From the NCBI GenBank assembly GCA_001557505.1, contig LSAX01000003.1, forward strand, positions 3,038,001-3,102,000: a DNA stretch of 64,000 bases, given 5' to 3'. A program made the translations under genes and the position numbers. The stretch is from Reticulascus tulasneorum. Its lineage: Eukaryota; Ascomycota; Sordariomycetes; Glomerellales; Reticulascaceae. Shown piece by piece: positions 36,139-48,713 of this stretch (within the stretch, counting starts at the first letter, position 1; each line of letters starts with the position of its first letter). The notes beneath the pieces are model-generated. The model had not been told where the DNA came from. It saw only the letters and a program-made list of their open reading frames with translations, and ran no database searches.

Positions 36139-38142
36139 TCAGCTCGCCGTGCTTGCTCGTCGAACCTCGACGGTGATACCACTCGGGGTGCCCCCCATGC
36201 TGAAGACACGCTGCAACAGGCCACGCTTGGCCCCACCGGCCCTCTGATAGTGAAAGTCCTGACCGGAAGAAAACGAAGCAACCGAGTCCGTCTTGGAAAT
36301 GTCAAGAGTGAGCTTTCGATCCAGCTCGGCTTCCCAACCATACAAGTCTTCGTCCGATGCCGTGACGCAACAAGCCTCTGGATTGACGACCGTGATGGCG
36401 TCCTCCTCGCCGTCTGTGTCCATCCTGATTCCTAGGAGATTGGAGAAGTCGTTCAGGACGAATGGGACCTGTGCACAGATCGGCGGAGGCGTCTCGCCAT
36501 CAAGATCCTCGAATTGCGCGGCCAAGCTTATATCCATTTCGGTGTCCGAGTCGAGAGCATCCGTTGCACCAGCCGTGGAAGGTATTCCAATCTGGTATGG
36601 CTCCACCGGTGACATCATGCTCAGGTTCGGCAGCGTCGGTAGCGGTGCAGACTTCAGTTCGATGTCCTCGGTGATACGAGTCGCGGCCGGAGATATCGTC
36701 GATGGAAGCGGTGCAGTCTTCATTCCCTGCTCATCGGTAACTTGAGTCGGAATCTTGAGTGGTGTTGGCGTATGTATCCTGGCTCTGACACGCACATTTC
36801 GTCGGACCAGCCACGGTCGACTATGATGAATTGGACCAAGTCCTTTTGCGGCCATGCCCCCCCTGTATCCGTTATTGACGTGGTAACTACCAGCGCCAGC
36901 AGCTCTCTCAACCAAGCTATGGCCTGTCTCGTGGTAAGACAGCCGTTTGCCCGGGTGAGGCTCCTCCCATGGGTTTATGCTCAAGCTGACATTGTCGCTG
37001 GCATCAAGCGGCCCATCTGGGTTGAAGACGGCTGTTGTAGCGGATGTAGGTGGTGACATGACCTGTGCTTCCTATGTGTGGCTGTGGCCGGCATCGCTCA
37101 TTGGAACGTCTCCATCTGCTGGAGTGGAGGATGGCGGGATCGATCGGCTTCCGCTCGTTCGAGATTTCCTGTTAAAGCCCAGTTTAGCGCCGACTTTCTT
37201 CCAGCCCTTGTTGTGGGCTGTCAAAGCCCTCTGCAATCCTCCCGGTGACGTGCTGAAAGCCCAGTCTGACGTGGGAGGGGTCGTTGGCGGTGTCATGGGT
37301 TCCATGCCAGGTGGAGAGGCGGCGCTTCCGCTATCGTCCGTCAGTCCGTCGCGGTCCGCAGCTTCGGCAGAAGATGAGGTAGATCGGCTGCCGGTCCCGC
37401 CCCGGCCAACCGCCAACTGAGGTAGAAACTTGGGCGACCGACTGCTCTCGTCCGACTTGAGTTCGATATCCTTCGGTATTCGCAGGCGCGTCCTTCCTTG
37501 CCGAGAGTCATGCAACTCATCCTCCATCATGTACTCGGGCTGAGGGGGGTGGACCGACTCAATAAATGGTCGAAGGACGGAATCATTCATCAGTTCGTAA
37601 ACAATGCGGACTGCCTCATTCAGCTCGGACGGACTGGGCGGGGTAGGAGTACAGTTCAGCTTGAGGAGATGATCTCGCACGGGCGAAGGAAGATTGACTT
37701 CACGCGGGGCGTAGGGAATAATGTAAGCTTGCATCAGCTTTTCCCATAGGGAGCAGACATGGTCGTTCCCGTCTTGGATCCAGGTTGCCTGCTCGGTGAT
37801 AATCTGGCTATAGGCGTTTCGATATCGTTCGGCGTCCATGGTGAACTCCAGAGTCTCGAGGCAATGGTTCTGGGATAGGTAAGCCATGAAGGCTGCCAGT
37901 GTCCACGGCGGTGATGATGAGTTGGAAAGGATTTCGGAGAGGGTTGGTGGTGTTGGTGGTAAAGAGGTAGATGGCGGGAACATGCCCAAGCTGGATGGCC
38001 TGGAGTTGGACATGATGGTATCGGCTTCCCAGTCCGGGAGGACTGAAGCCGGGTTTGGTGGTGATAGTTCCCGTTCGGGAGATGGTGATGGACTCAAGTA
38101 GACGGGAGAATTCCTTCTTATCCTGGACTTTCTCATTTCCAC
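36139..38142 (-). CDS. RGS-domain protein, reading frame interrupted by one in-frame TAG
   Basis: Regulator of heterotrimeric G-protein signalling; RGS domains speed GTP hydrolysis by G-alpha. The frame from ATG at 38142 runs 356 codons to a TAG at 37074-37072, then continues open in the same frame for 310 codons to a stop at 36139. The RGS fold covers about residues 67-202, with SSPPWTLAAFMAYLSQNHCL, LETLEFTMDAERYRNAYSQI and a helical end near NEAVRIVYELMNDSVLRPFI. The rest is Ser/Pro/Thr-rich. Both halves share the motif DIELKS (RIPKDIELKS before the TAG, RITEDIELKS after it), supporting one protein of 667 positions. I find no good intron to remove the stop: the candidates are a 36-nt segment with donor GTTCCA or a 123-nt segment with donor GTCGGC. 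The options are mRNA editing or readthrough, a recent nonsense mutation, or a real end at 37072 with a downstream remnant. Confidence 0.8.
37072..37074 (-). promoter_or_regulatory. In-frame TAG in the RGS gene, candidate recoding or RNA-editing site
   Basis: Codons around it read CAC ACA TAG GAA GCA. The A is preceded by U and followed by G, the context preferred by A-to-I mRNA editing in sexual stages of Fusarium, Neurospora and Sordaria; editing would turn it into a Trp codon. The context is not the UGA-CUA type known for strong fungal readthrough. The role is inference. Confidence 0.45.
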
Positions 38143-39259
38143 TCAAGGCCCCAAAAGAGAAATAAATAGGCGGGTTGTGCCTGTCGGCAAGGGGGCTGCG
38201 GAAGAAGATTGGTCGCAGTCTTCTTGTCCTGCTTAGACCCTCATGTGACAGGGAGAAGGCCAAGTTGGAGCCGGTCAAAGATCGTCCTCTACCTTCGCTG
38301 TGTCGTAACTTCCCCTCTCGTGGTTACGCGCGCCGTCGTCCGGTTCTCATATGCTGCAGGCAGCCTTTGAAGTCAGGCCAGGCACCAGCTTCGGCTAGTT
38401 TGATGCTGGGTACGCAATCCCCAAAAATACTTGACGGGAACTGGCAGGTTATGAACAGAGGGTCGGAGTGTCAGATGTCAGAGACAGGTGACAAGGTCCA
38501 ACCGTGCGCTGTGGATATCCGCTTGTGATGTCTTCGCTGTGGATGAGAGAAAGCAGACTCTCTCACAAACGAACGAGTTTAACGGGACCAGAGCCAAAGA
38601 TATCCCGCGGGGCTTGACAGGAAAACAGTCCAACGACTCGCCGCGTAATTGGGCGGCTGGCAAAGGAATGCGAGTGACTCGTCGCAATCAATAACTGAAG
38701 ATCGATATGTCTCGCCGCCAAGATGTTGTAGGAAGTCGCAGAATGACGAACCCTAAATTCCCCCGAGAGACAAGAATGCTTCCGTTCAGACAAGAGTGAG
38801 ACAAAAGAAGGCGTGATGAGCGTCTCTGCAGGCTACCAACTCTACTTTTTCCGTCCCAAGTACTGAGAAATACGGGGTCGAGGCTTGCGAATGAGTCGAA
38901 GAATTCCCCCAAGGCTTTAAGTCGATGACTGAATGAAGTATGCTGTTTGTTGCAAGACCGGGCGGGCGACAAAGACGTGGGAGGAAGCACGAATGAATAT
39001 TAGAGGCGGGGGGTGGCAGGAGCCTGGGTATCACGAGAAGATGTTGTTTTTGTTGCGATGTGGCGGAGAATTGTGGAAAGAGAGAAGAATGAAGAAAGGA
39101 AAAAGAAAACGGATATATGATGGTGGCTCGGATGTGTTTGAGGAAGGGAAAGGGAGGGAAGAGAGGAAGTTTGAAGTAGCAACAAGCAGCAATAGCAGGA
39201 GAGATGACGGGCACAGCGGACGTTCTTAGGCGCCTTTTGGGAAGGAAACCGCAAAGTAG

Positions 39260-39271
39260 GTACCTAGGTAC
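39260..39271. repeat. GTACCTAGGTAC palindrome, one of many TACCTA elements
   Basis: A perfect 12-bp palindrome. Related half sites (GGTAGGTA, ACCTACCT) recur nearby, at about 39290, 39425, 39470-39495, 40530, 40830, 42455 and 43310-43330. Others lie in intergenic DNA at 5075, 53425 and 60065, and none was noticed inside the coding regions. Confidence 0.7.
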
Positions 39272-39609
39272 GGACTCCGCAAAGAAAGGGTAGGTACTTG
39301 GAGGGAGGCGAATGGGGGGAACGGGGGCGGGCATTACGGTGGCTAGCAGGGGTGCCCGGGGCCAGTGCTAGGTACACGACTATTTAGAACTTGTCCAAAG
39401 TAGGCACGTAACCTAACCTGCCTTTGTACCCTACCTACTACCTACTGTTCTGACTATGACCACCTTACCTTTAGGAGGTTAGGTAGGTAGGTAGTCGACT
39501 GGATGGCAAAGCAAGTCATGTACAGCAGAATGTACATACACCTATCATGGGTAATTAGGTATCCATGCCAGCAAAACCAAGTGCACCGGGTACTACTCGC
39601 AGGCTGTAC

Positions 39610-39655
39610 CCTCTCTCTCTGTGTCTCTTCTCTCTCTCTTCTCTCTCTCTCCTCC
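39610..39655. repeat. CT-rich microsatellite
   Basis: Nearly pure CT dinucleotide tract broken by GTGT and TT interruptions. Such tracts often mark transcription starts in filamentous fungi, but no gene follows on the plus strand. Confidence 0.8.
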
Positions 39656-40233
39656 ATCTGGGGAGTTTCCACCCCATCCTGTCGCGTGCCAATCCTACAC
39701 GGAAATGCCTATGACTGGGGTAGGGGAGGGGGGCCCCCTCCCTTGACTGTTCGGACAAGGAAGCATGATGAGGGAACAAGGAGGAGACCAGGGGTCGGAT
39801 AGGTGTCGAGTACCCTGGTTGGCGGGCTGCAACTAACAGAAACGATGTGCTTCTCCGGCGACTGTAGCACGCAATGGATGGGCCTGGCTGCTAAAGCAAA
39901 CACATCTCACCCCGTACCCGTTCCCAACCAACCATCCCCATCCAAATCTTCCTGGCCAAGGGAAAAAAGGGAGGGTGTGGCACCCCCCCTTGCAGGCTGA
40001 ACGCAACAAAAGGGAAGAAGTTAAGGGAATGGCGCAACGCTAGAAGGGCGCTAGAAGAGTTGGAAGGACAAGGACGGGCCTATCATGGCCTCGGTTGGAT
40101 TGATGAGCAATAAAGCTTGCCCTTTCGGGAATGGCGCGGATTGGGGCATGAAAAGCGGCGAGGGAAAATGGAAGCCGTGGAAAAAGGCTAGAAGGCGAGG
40201 GAAAAAGCCACCATGTGACTGACCCTGACCACT

Positions 40234-40247
40234 CCCCCCCCCCCCCC
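40234..40247. repeat. C14 homopolymer
   Basis: Fourteen consecutive C residues in the gene-free region; length is prone to sequencing error. Confidence 0.85.
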
Positions 40248-43200
40248 TTCTAAAGCTTGTGCCCCTGCCGCAACGCGATTGGAATCGACGCCGCCAACGC
40301 CCATTCTGGTGCTCATGTCCACTTTTGGAACCATCCATCGTCCCCATCACTACCTAGAACAAAATAGAAACCGCGGGTCAATCAAGCCTTTCTTCGGCTT
40401 GTGGGAGCAGCGGCAGAGGGAGCGAGCGAGAAAAGGCAATCGGGCAAACAAAGAAAATAAACAGATGCGGCTGCAGGTTCTGCCGTGCCTGCCCACTGCC
40501 TTTCCAGTTAGTTGCTCTTGTTGGCTACATACCTACCTTACCTACCTGGATGTACGTATCGGACCTGCTGACCTAAGGCTAGGTAAGTACGATATTTATT
40601 ATTACCTTGCATTCGTCGTCCCACGTACCCTGTGGGCTCTGCAAGTTGATGTGTTTACTTCTGGTTCACTCATACAACCCATCGGAATGCTTTGCCCTTA
40701 GTTCGAACGCGTAAGCAGCCCGCTATTCCAGGAGATCCAGCTCATCCACGAGGGCCCGTACAGGTGGCCGTGTATCCGCTGTATCTCTGAACCTCCATGT
40801 CCTGCCTTGCTCCTTACCGAGCTCGCAACCTACCTACCTATTGTGTAGTACGTACTCTGGCGCGTTCCGGACGCCAACGAACGAGCAGGTACTTATGTAA
40901 TTAGGTTGCAACATTGTAAGGCCCCGCCTGGCTATGGCGGAGGAGTAGCAGCCGGGTGCGCGGTGGGGTTTGCCCAAATGTGTTCCCACCCGCCGCTGTG
41001 ATCCGTCATCCATCATTCCATCCCTCCCCCCCAATGATGATTTTCATTTTAGATCTACCTGCCTGGAGGTACCGTAGGTCGCACATAACGCAGATAGATA
41101 ACGTCTTCCGTGGTCCACATTATGCGTGTAGCTAGCGCACGCCCTAATGTCACTGTATGCGTGTGCGTCCTGTCCCCCGGGGCTTGGGGAAGGGAAGCTT
41201 CTCCATCAGCGATGCGCTGCAGCTCGGCCAAGGGCTTCTTCTTCAACACGATCGATACCTCTACGGATTCTGTTCGATCTACATCTGTTAAAGGTTGTCG
41301 ATTCGCTCATCAATCATGCTTCCCCCCCCAGAGCTTACTCGCACCCCATCCGCCGCTGAATCCACCCTTGTCTTGTTCGGTGTCTTACATGTTTTCGTTT
41401 GCTGTTTCTTACATACTAGTAATTATGTACGGGGCACTTCTCCACTGCCTGGCGCCTCGCTGCTGTCCGCTTTCATCTGCTTTTGTTTGACGAGAGGTAG
41501 TTAGCAGGTTGCTGAATGGGTCCGCCGTCGTCTCACTCATCAAGCCAAGCCCCTTCCTCTCTCACGCTCTCTTCCCCCAGTCATCACTCCCCCCATGAGC
41601 CCTACTACCCCCGGCTCAAAAGCGACGATCCAAGAGGTGAGACTACCTTAATAAGGAACCACATACCTCCACTTCGAGAAGAAAGGATGGAATGAGTGAT
41701 GACTGAATGGGTGGATTTACGGTGGATTCCCCCAGGGCCCAATACATACGAAAGTACGTACATAGTCAAGTACTATGTAGTACGCCGGTCATGGCTCTTG
41801 GCCAGGTCCTGGCTATTAACACCCATGTTATTGTTAGCGGGTATCATGCCCTGCAACCTGCCGCTTCCAATCGTCCCTCTCCCGCTTGCCGTCGCCGCCG
41901 TCGCCTGGTTTTGCATTCTCGACTCCTCCAAGATCATCATACATAACTACTCAACGGGCCTGGCCAGGTATGAGTGCAGGACTCTGGCACTCGGGGGCTG
42001 CATGGGAGGGCGCTACAGAACACCTATCGTCAGTCGTCCCTTTCCATTGGAGAGCCTGTGGAACACTTGGCGGCGTTTCTGCCAGACACTCCCTCCTGTT
42101 CCACCAGTACATACTCCCCCTCTCGACAATCGATCGACTGGCGCCCGTTGGCCTTGGTCAACCCGTCGCCATTTGAACTGGGTGCCTTGCTACGGAGTAC
42201 TGTATAACAATCTATCTGATATGATTGGGGAAACGTTTATTATTTCCGACGGGCATCCGTTTCTTTCATCTATCTTCCTTGCGCTATTCGTTAATGCCGC
42301 TTGTCAGTTTATCCAGGTTGCCGCTCCTTGGCCGATTTCTGCGACCCACGACCCATCACCTCTGGGATGCATACTTATGGTAATCTGTATTCATCCCCTT
42401 TAAATTGCCTGCTCGCGCATAAGACGTAGTCGTCCAACCAGACTGCTACCTTCTACCTACCTACTTGGAACCTTTCTCCGTATGGTCGTCCCGCGCGCCC
42501 CGCCAGTGAGCCGGCCTTTCTTTTGCAATTGCAAGGCACTTAATCCCCATCCTGGTAGTCTTCTCTTGACAATCTTGTCTTGTCCCGGAGAGCGAATGCA
42601 AGGGTGCTTGAGAGATTCCATTATCAATTGCCAGGATGGGGGAAGATAGCCCCAACCCCAAAGCCTCGGCAGCCCGCAGTTCGCCAAACCTGGCCAAGTA
42701 GCCGACGAGGGGAGGGTTGCGAGATCTGTTCTCCAGATCCACAGAGATCCTCTTGAAGGATACTGGCTGGCGGTATCCCCATCTCGCAGCTTTCCCAAAA
42801 GAGCAAGTAGCAAGCTGCCCCTTCAATGCATGCGGCACCTCGACCCCTGGCTCCAGGATCCATGGAAGCCCATTTTCCTGCCACATTTGCATCTTCCGTC
42901 TGCCGATGCCCCATCAATCACCAGCTGCAAAGGGTTCACAATTCCCGATCTAAATTACAACTCGGCCGAGATTGAGGCGGGTTTCAATGGGGAATTCCAA
43001 TCACCATGCTGCAGCATGTGCAGCCATCTCAAGAAGTAACCCGGCAGTTGTCGGTGTGAATGTTGCAGTTCCTCCCACCTTGCTTCCTGTCAGCTCTCTT
43101 TCAATACCACCATCCGAGTCAGTGGGTACCGCCGCAACCACATGTCACGGTTGGCCGGAAGCCTCAATATTTGGCGATTGATTCAGCTCTTGTTGCACAC

Positions 43201-45176
43201 ATTCTGTTCCCTTCGACGCCACGGTTGATGATGCGGTTTAGAGAGTCCAGAGAAGCCAATCTTGAATCGGTGCAAGCCAAGACCTCGCTTCTCCCATGCT
43301 ACGTCTGACCAACCTACCTAGAGAGGTAGGTAGTTTGGCAGGATCTGAAAGGGCATAACCGATCTCACCCAACACCAATGGAAGCGGCTGAATGTCCGCC
43401 TGGCCCCGGAGCGTTGATGCTGCTGGTAGGGCAAGCTGGCCATTTGAAGTAAGACTACAAGCTGCACAGCCTTTGATGCATACGAAGTATACGGTAAGAA
43501 GCCAAACGGCAAAGCCAACGCGGACGCCGGCACCATTAGACGCCCTAAATCGTGTCATCACAGCCAGACATTTGCCCTTGAGTGAGCCATGGCTCTGTGT
43601 TCGTACGATCGTACGGGATGGCTGGACGAATCGCGCGAATCCCTTCAAGCCACGGTCGGGAACTGACAATAAAAAGGGCGCGCCTTATCTGCTCTCCTTG
43701 AACCGCATGACTTTGCTTTTCGTAGTTCGATGCTACTCTACTGCTATCATTCTGTGACCAATCTACATAGCATTGCAATGATGGGCGCTGGCAAGTGGAC
43801 CGGAGTATGCACAAGCGGCATGTAAATATCCGAGCCAGTGCTCAGGAGAGCCACTGCGAAAGGAACCAGTCGATTACATCGGGGTCGTGTGAATTCTGAT
43901 GGGATGATCCTCCTATAAACATCAGCCCTAACCGGCATTAGGAATGTACTCCAGAAGATTGCTGGAATCCCCAAGTCAGGCTCCAAGAGAGCACGAAGCC
44001 ACGCTGTCAAAACAACGGGACACTCCGCCATGGCGATCATAGCCCAGTCGGGGAATTTCACAATCTCCACGCCTCCATCTCATAATACAGATTTCCTCGT
44101 TAGCTCCTGTCCATCTTCGCTGGATCGTCATCAATTGGTCTTGTGATGAAATGCCCTACTACAAATCACAGCCCTCCAGTGAATGGCTAGATTCCTGCAA
44201 GAATCTGCAAGTCGTTAGGCGTTTTGAGTAAGGTCGCATCCGTCCAAATGCGAAACAGGCGAAGGGCGTGCCGATCAAGCACTGTAAACCCCAACAACGA
44301 GCGACTCACTGCCGTTTGCGGGCAGCCTGACTTATTGGCAGTCAGAACCCTAACCACTTATTAGTGGTGGTGGTGGTGTGGTGTAGCAGCTATTGTCTCG
44401 TCAGGCCGTCTGTGACTGAGGTGATGGGAATCCTTGCCGCTTTTACGTGCTGTTCTACCTTTATTCGCCAAACACGACTAACAGGGAGGAGCTGAGGATG
44501 TGTGTGGGTTTGTCGCGTTTCCACGTGGTTTGTCCTTTTGGTGCGTCCACGACGATCTGCGGATGGTATTCGCCACCTCGTACGCAGTCACGCAGTTTGT
44601 ACACACTTACACACATGCGCGAAAGTTTGTGAACACCTTAAGCGGGCAGGTACATGCCCCGGACAGGGAGGCCAGAGTAGTAGACGAGGTAGGTTGGCAG
44701 GAAAGCCGGTGATAGTCATCACGGGGAACATGCCGGTAGCTTGACCTGCTTCAATAGCACGACGGGCGGATGATGCATGATGTTATCCGCAGTTGGCAAG
44801 CTGAAATGGGGGACTGCGGTAGTTGCTAGATCGCAGCTGAAATCGGGAGGGCTCTTCATCTGCAAAACGGACCTGAAGTCCGACGCAGCGCTACAGCCTC
44901 GCGTGCCTCACATGTCTGGTCGGGTCCAGACGTTTGTTGAGGTAAATTGCGCCAGAACGGTTGGCTCCCATCCGACCGCCCGCATCAGCCCAGGCGGACA
45001 AGGCCATTATTTGCACCAGCAGTTAGTACGACTAACGCACCAAGTCGGGAAAGAGTGGGAGGGGGATATTGTTCGAGGGCGGCGGAAGCGAGGAAAACGG
45101 GGGCGGAACTTGGTTCGTCATCGTCGAAATAGGAATGTGCAAAGAACATTCCATTCTCACCGTCTTCCACGGGGGA

Positions 45177-45198
45177 GGGGGGGGGGGGGGGGGGGGGG
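45177..45198. repeat. G22 homopolymer, potential G-quadruplex
   Basis: Twenty-two consecutive G residues, preceded by GGGGGA (45171-45176). This can fold as a G-quadruplex on the plus strand. The exact length may be inaccurate. Confidence 0.85.
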
Positions 45199-48100
45199 CG
45201 TTTGAACCCTTGCACGACGGAACTAATAACGTCGTGATTACTGCCTACCTCGTACGTGTAATGTAAATGACCTGGTGCACATTGAGGTAGATCCGCGCAA
45301 ACCCCTGCCGGACCTTACCACACATTCTTACACGTGGATTGTCTTCGAATGAGATGAGGAGTCGGACTGGCGGCCTGGTGGCCTGGCTGATTGACGGGAC
45401 TGGTTGAACACGGAGCGATCTGAAGTGAACCTGACCAAGTGGACTTCGCGGTCCTACCACGCCTCGAAAGGCGTTTCCTCTACTCAGACCTTGCGGGCGC
45501 TTCGCTGCTACTCCATGTTTGAAGATGATTGCGATGGATGGCGACGCACACTCCTCTATCCCCCCCCCCTGGCCGCCCGCTTCGGCGCCAATCTTTGCCA
45601 TCCGACCACCACCATCTCAATATGGTAAGGTGGTAGAATCCACTGTGGCAATTTCTAGAAACTTTCCATTTCGGGAATGGCGCTGCTTCCAGCCCGCTAG
45701 CCATCACGGCTTCGCCGGGTGCCCGGACTTTGATGGGAAAGGGGTGGAGAGGGGAGGATGGTGGTGGGTGGATCGACCAACCACAACCGTACCGCCATCT
45801 CACGAATATCAGGACTTCCGTGAATTAAGGGAGCAAGCACTGGTGAAGAGACTCGCCGCTTTGAAATCCAGCCCTGAGCCTCAATCCCGAGTCGCAATTC
45901 ATCCACGCACGAGCTTATTCGTGCCGGTCTGACACCGTCTGTGTTTATCATAGCAGTTGTCTTGTCCGGCTCTGATCGCAACAACACCAACTATCTGATG
46001 ATGCCTTTGTTCAACGAGACGGTCATCGTACAAGGTCAGAGCCGCAAATGCAGAAGCACTGATGATCGAATCGGCAATTCTCGCTGGCCCCCGTGGATCT
46101 TTACATAATCGAATTCGCCCCGTAACATTACGATGCCGGTATGGTCCGCCAGGCAATGTTACACCGCAAGTGTGAATGTAAGATCTAGATGGCCGATATC
46201 CGGTTCGCAGGCCATAAATAGGAAGAGAGGATACAGCGGAGGCGGAACCGGTGTCTACATAGGGTGATAGGTAGGCTTGACATACCAAAGGGGTTAGAAC
46301 GAACTACCTAGCTAGCTAGCTTTGAACATTTGTAGACGTTTGAGGTCATTCATTTCGCAGCCCATTATTAGTCTGATGGGGATAGTCACGATGCTTTGAT
46401 GATGTCTGGTGTTTGGTTTTTTGGTGGTTTTTTCTTTTCTTAAACTGTTCCTGAAGGGGAAGCCTGCTCTAGAAACGGCGAGGACGCTATTCTAAAACAA
46501 TCTTAGAAAAAGCCAACCACGTTTCTTGTGAGACGCACCATCGAAATGCATCGCAGCCAATTGAAGGGCCACACGCGGGCATCACCCTCTCGCCTTGAGC
46601 CGTTTTTCTCGCTTCCCGAAGATGTGATGTTGTTGAAATCCTATAGGAGATGCCCGAAAGTCGCGGTTCAATATGGATCCTTTTACATAACGCCAATCCA
46701 GTTTCCCGGCATGTTCCAAAGAGAAACAAATTGCGACCTGGCTGTTTGGGGAATTGTACGTGCGCACGCACACACATATGTCTCGTATACGTCTTTTTGC
46801 TTCGGGCACCTGAAATCTCTTCCACTTCGTGATGCGTGAGCACGCCGCGGTCCCATCTCCATCCGCAGCTGGCCGTTGGCGAGGAGTTCCGCAACCTGTC
46901 ACAAAAAAACTTCGCGAATGACACTTCAAGATTTTCTCTTTACCCCTGAGACTGAAGGTCCGAGACAAAGAGACAGCAGACAAACGCAATTTGCCGCATG
47001 CATGCAACGGTAAGACTACTCTAATTCGGCCGCTTCGGCACAGCTTCTAGAAGGCTTCCACCGCATTTCCCTTTCTCGTGAACCTTGCGCCCGCCACAAA
47101 AGATGGGTTGTACTACGTGGTAGAGCATCCCTTGGGGCAGTGGATTCGCCAAGACCGTTACACCATTCTTGTTTCCGCAGTTAGCTTTTGACGTACCATG
47201 ATGGTCGCTCCCACGGTCCTGCCGGCTGCTGGAAACAATGATGCTAGAGGAAAGGGGACGAAGGGGATGTGGAGCACTTGGTCAACGCCGGGGCCCATGG
47301 CCCAGGTGACTAGCTTGCCACGTCAAAGCGAAGGACAGCAGGGACTCGGGCCCGGCCGCAGGTTCAAAGGAAGACATGCAAATGCGTGGTGGAGGTGGGG
47401 AGAGATCGATGGGTTGAGGTGCTGGTTGAGATGATGATGGGCTGGGGTGCTGGTCGAGGCGCTCGTGCCGGGAGCATTCAAATGCCTCTTTCGGCCAGAT
47501 ATCGATGGAGGCTGAATGAGGGCCGTCTCCCCAGTCGCCTGCCAACTGAGCTTTATGGTTCCGCTGGAGGGAGGTTCAGAGTCGTGGATGGTGGTATGCA
47601 GATGGCTTGTGCTTCATGTCTGCCCCATGGATGCGACGCACATCTGGCAGGTTCAAGATATAAAATACCATTCATGACAGATATCAGCAGGCAGCAAGAT
47701 CATCCCGTGAGCGCGAAGGTTCTATCGCCAAGGCCACGCAAGCGAATGCACCTGCCAACCAGCTGAGCCATGTATCTTCAGTGAGATAGTCGGCCTGTCT
47801 GCTTTCTTGCACAGATAAGCGTGCCCGCGGGCAAAGCACGCCCTCAACTTCTGTCCTCCCTGCGTGTGCTTATCGAACCGTCCATAAATGGCGTGGTGTG
47901 AAAGATCACAGCGCCTCAGTCATCGACTTGCCTATTCCGTCCTCCCAGTGACACTTGCATCCCTTTTCTCGCGGGGCGTTTGCTGCAATCGAACCACGAA
48001 TATCCATAGCCAATAAGCCTCAGCGACACGGCCATGATACAGCCTGGCTAGTGAATGAGTAGTGTGATGTTGCCAGTAAGCACCGAGCACCCAGTAAGTG

Positions 48101-48713
48101 TCTGTCGCTATCTACCTGATAGACGACGATGCGACAACAGCTGAGAGGGACGTTGAAACCATGTGGCCTCTGCGTCAAAGGGACACCATGATGTGTTAGA
48201 AGCTCGCTGCGTAATCAACCTCCTGTGAGCCGTGAGTATCATATTATTTTGCAAAATAGCGGCATGTTAAACATGTCGAACGGGAAAGGACGCAATTGTA
48301 CATCACTTTATTGTGATCATCTAGCCTACTGGGGCTCTTGGACTCGTGTATTGAAGATACCAAGGCCTGCCTCTTAGCACTCCAGTGACTGGAAGTAGTC
48401 GTACACGCAAATCTTCCTCCATGGTCTACACAAGTGTGTAAGAGTTCGCAAAAGCGAAATGCCATCCCATTTTCCCTTTGGTATCCCAAACTCCCGACGC
48501 CAATTCCTATCTTTCCTCAACCCATAGACAATTATGTACACAACAATCGTTTGACAATGTCCAAAGAACGACCAGTTCCAATATTGTCCTTTTTTGGCAA
48601 CCGGCCTCCAAGTAGACAACGAACCAACTAAATAGGTGCTTTGCGCCAACCATCCGCAAAAGTCAAATCGCCAGTATATGACGAGTGCGGCACTCGCAAG
48701 GATTGCACTCAAA

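Larger units (their letters stand above)
38143..48713. other. 10.6-kb region without a credible gene, upstream of the RGS gene
   Basis: No open frame exceeds 235 codons, and none shows family motifs or a consistent splice pattern. Purine-rich plus-strand sequence at about 39050-39180 (pyrimidine-rich in the RGS sense) suggests RGS transcription starts near there, giving a leader of about 1 kb. The region contains many GGTAGGTA/ACCTACCT elements (39240-43330), a CT microsatellite, a C14 run and a G22 run. It may hold distal regulatory sites, lncRNAs or decayed elements; I could not identify a transposon end. Confidence 0.55.

Noticed and set aside
37060..37194. Introns that could remove the TAG from the RGS gene
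   Set aside because: The only in-phase options have donors GTTCCA (36 nt, too short) or GTCGGC (123 nt, no proper branch site), unlike all other introns in the window.
41696..42403. 235-codon open frame in the gene-free block
   Set aside because: Composition is random-like (many Trp, Cys, Pro), with no motif, no splice partners and overlapping frames of similar length on the same strand.
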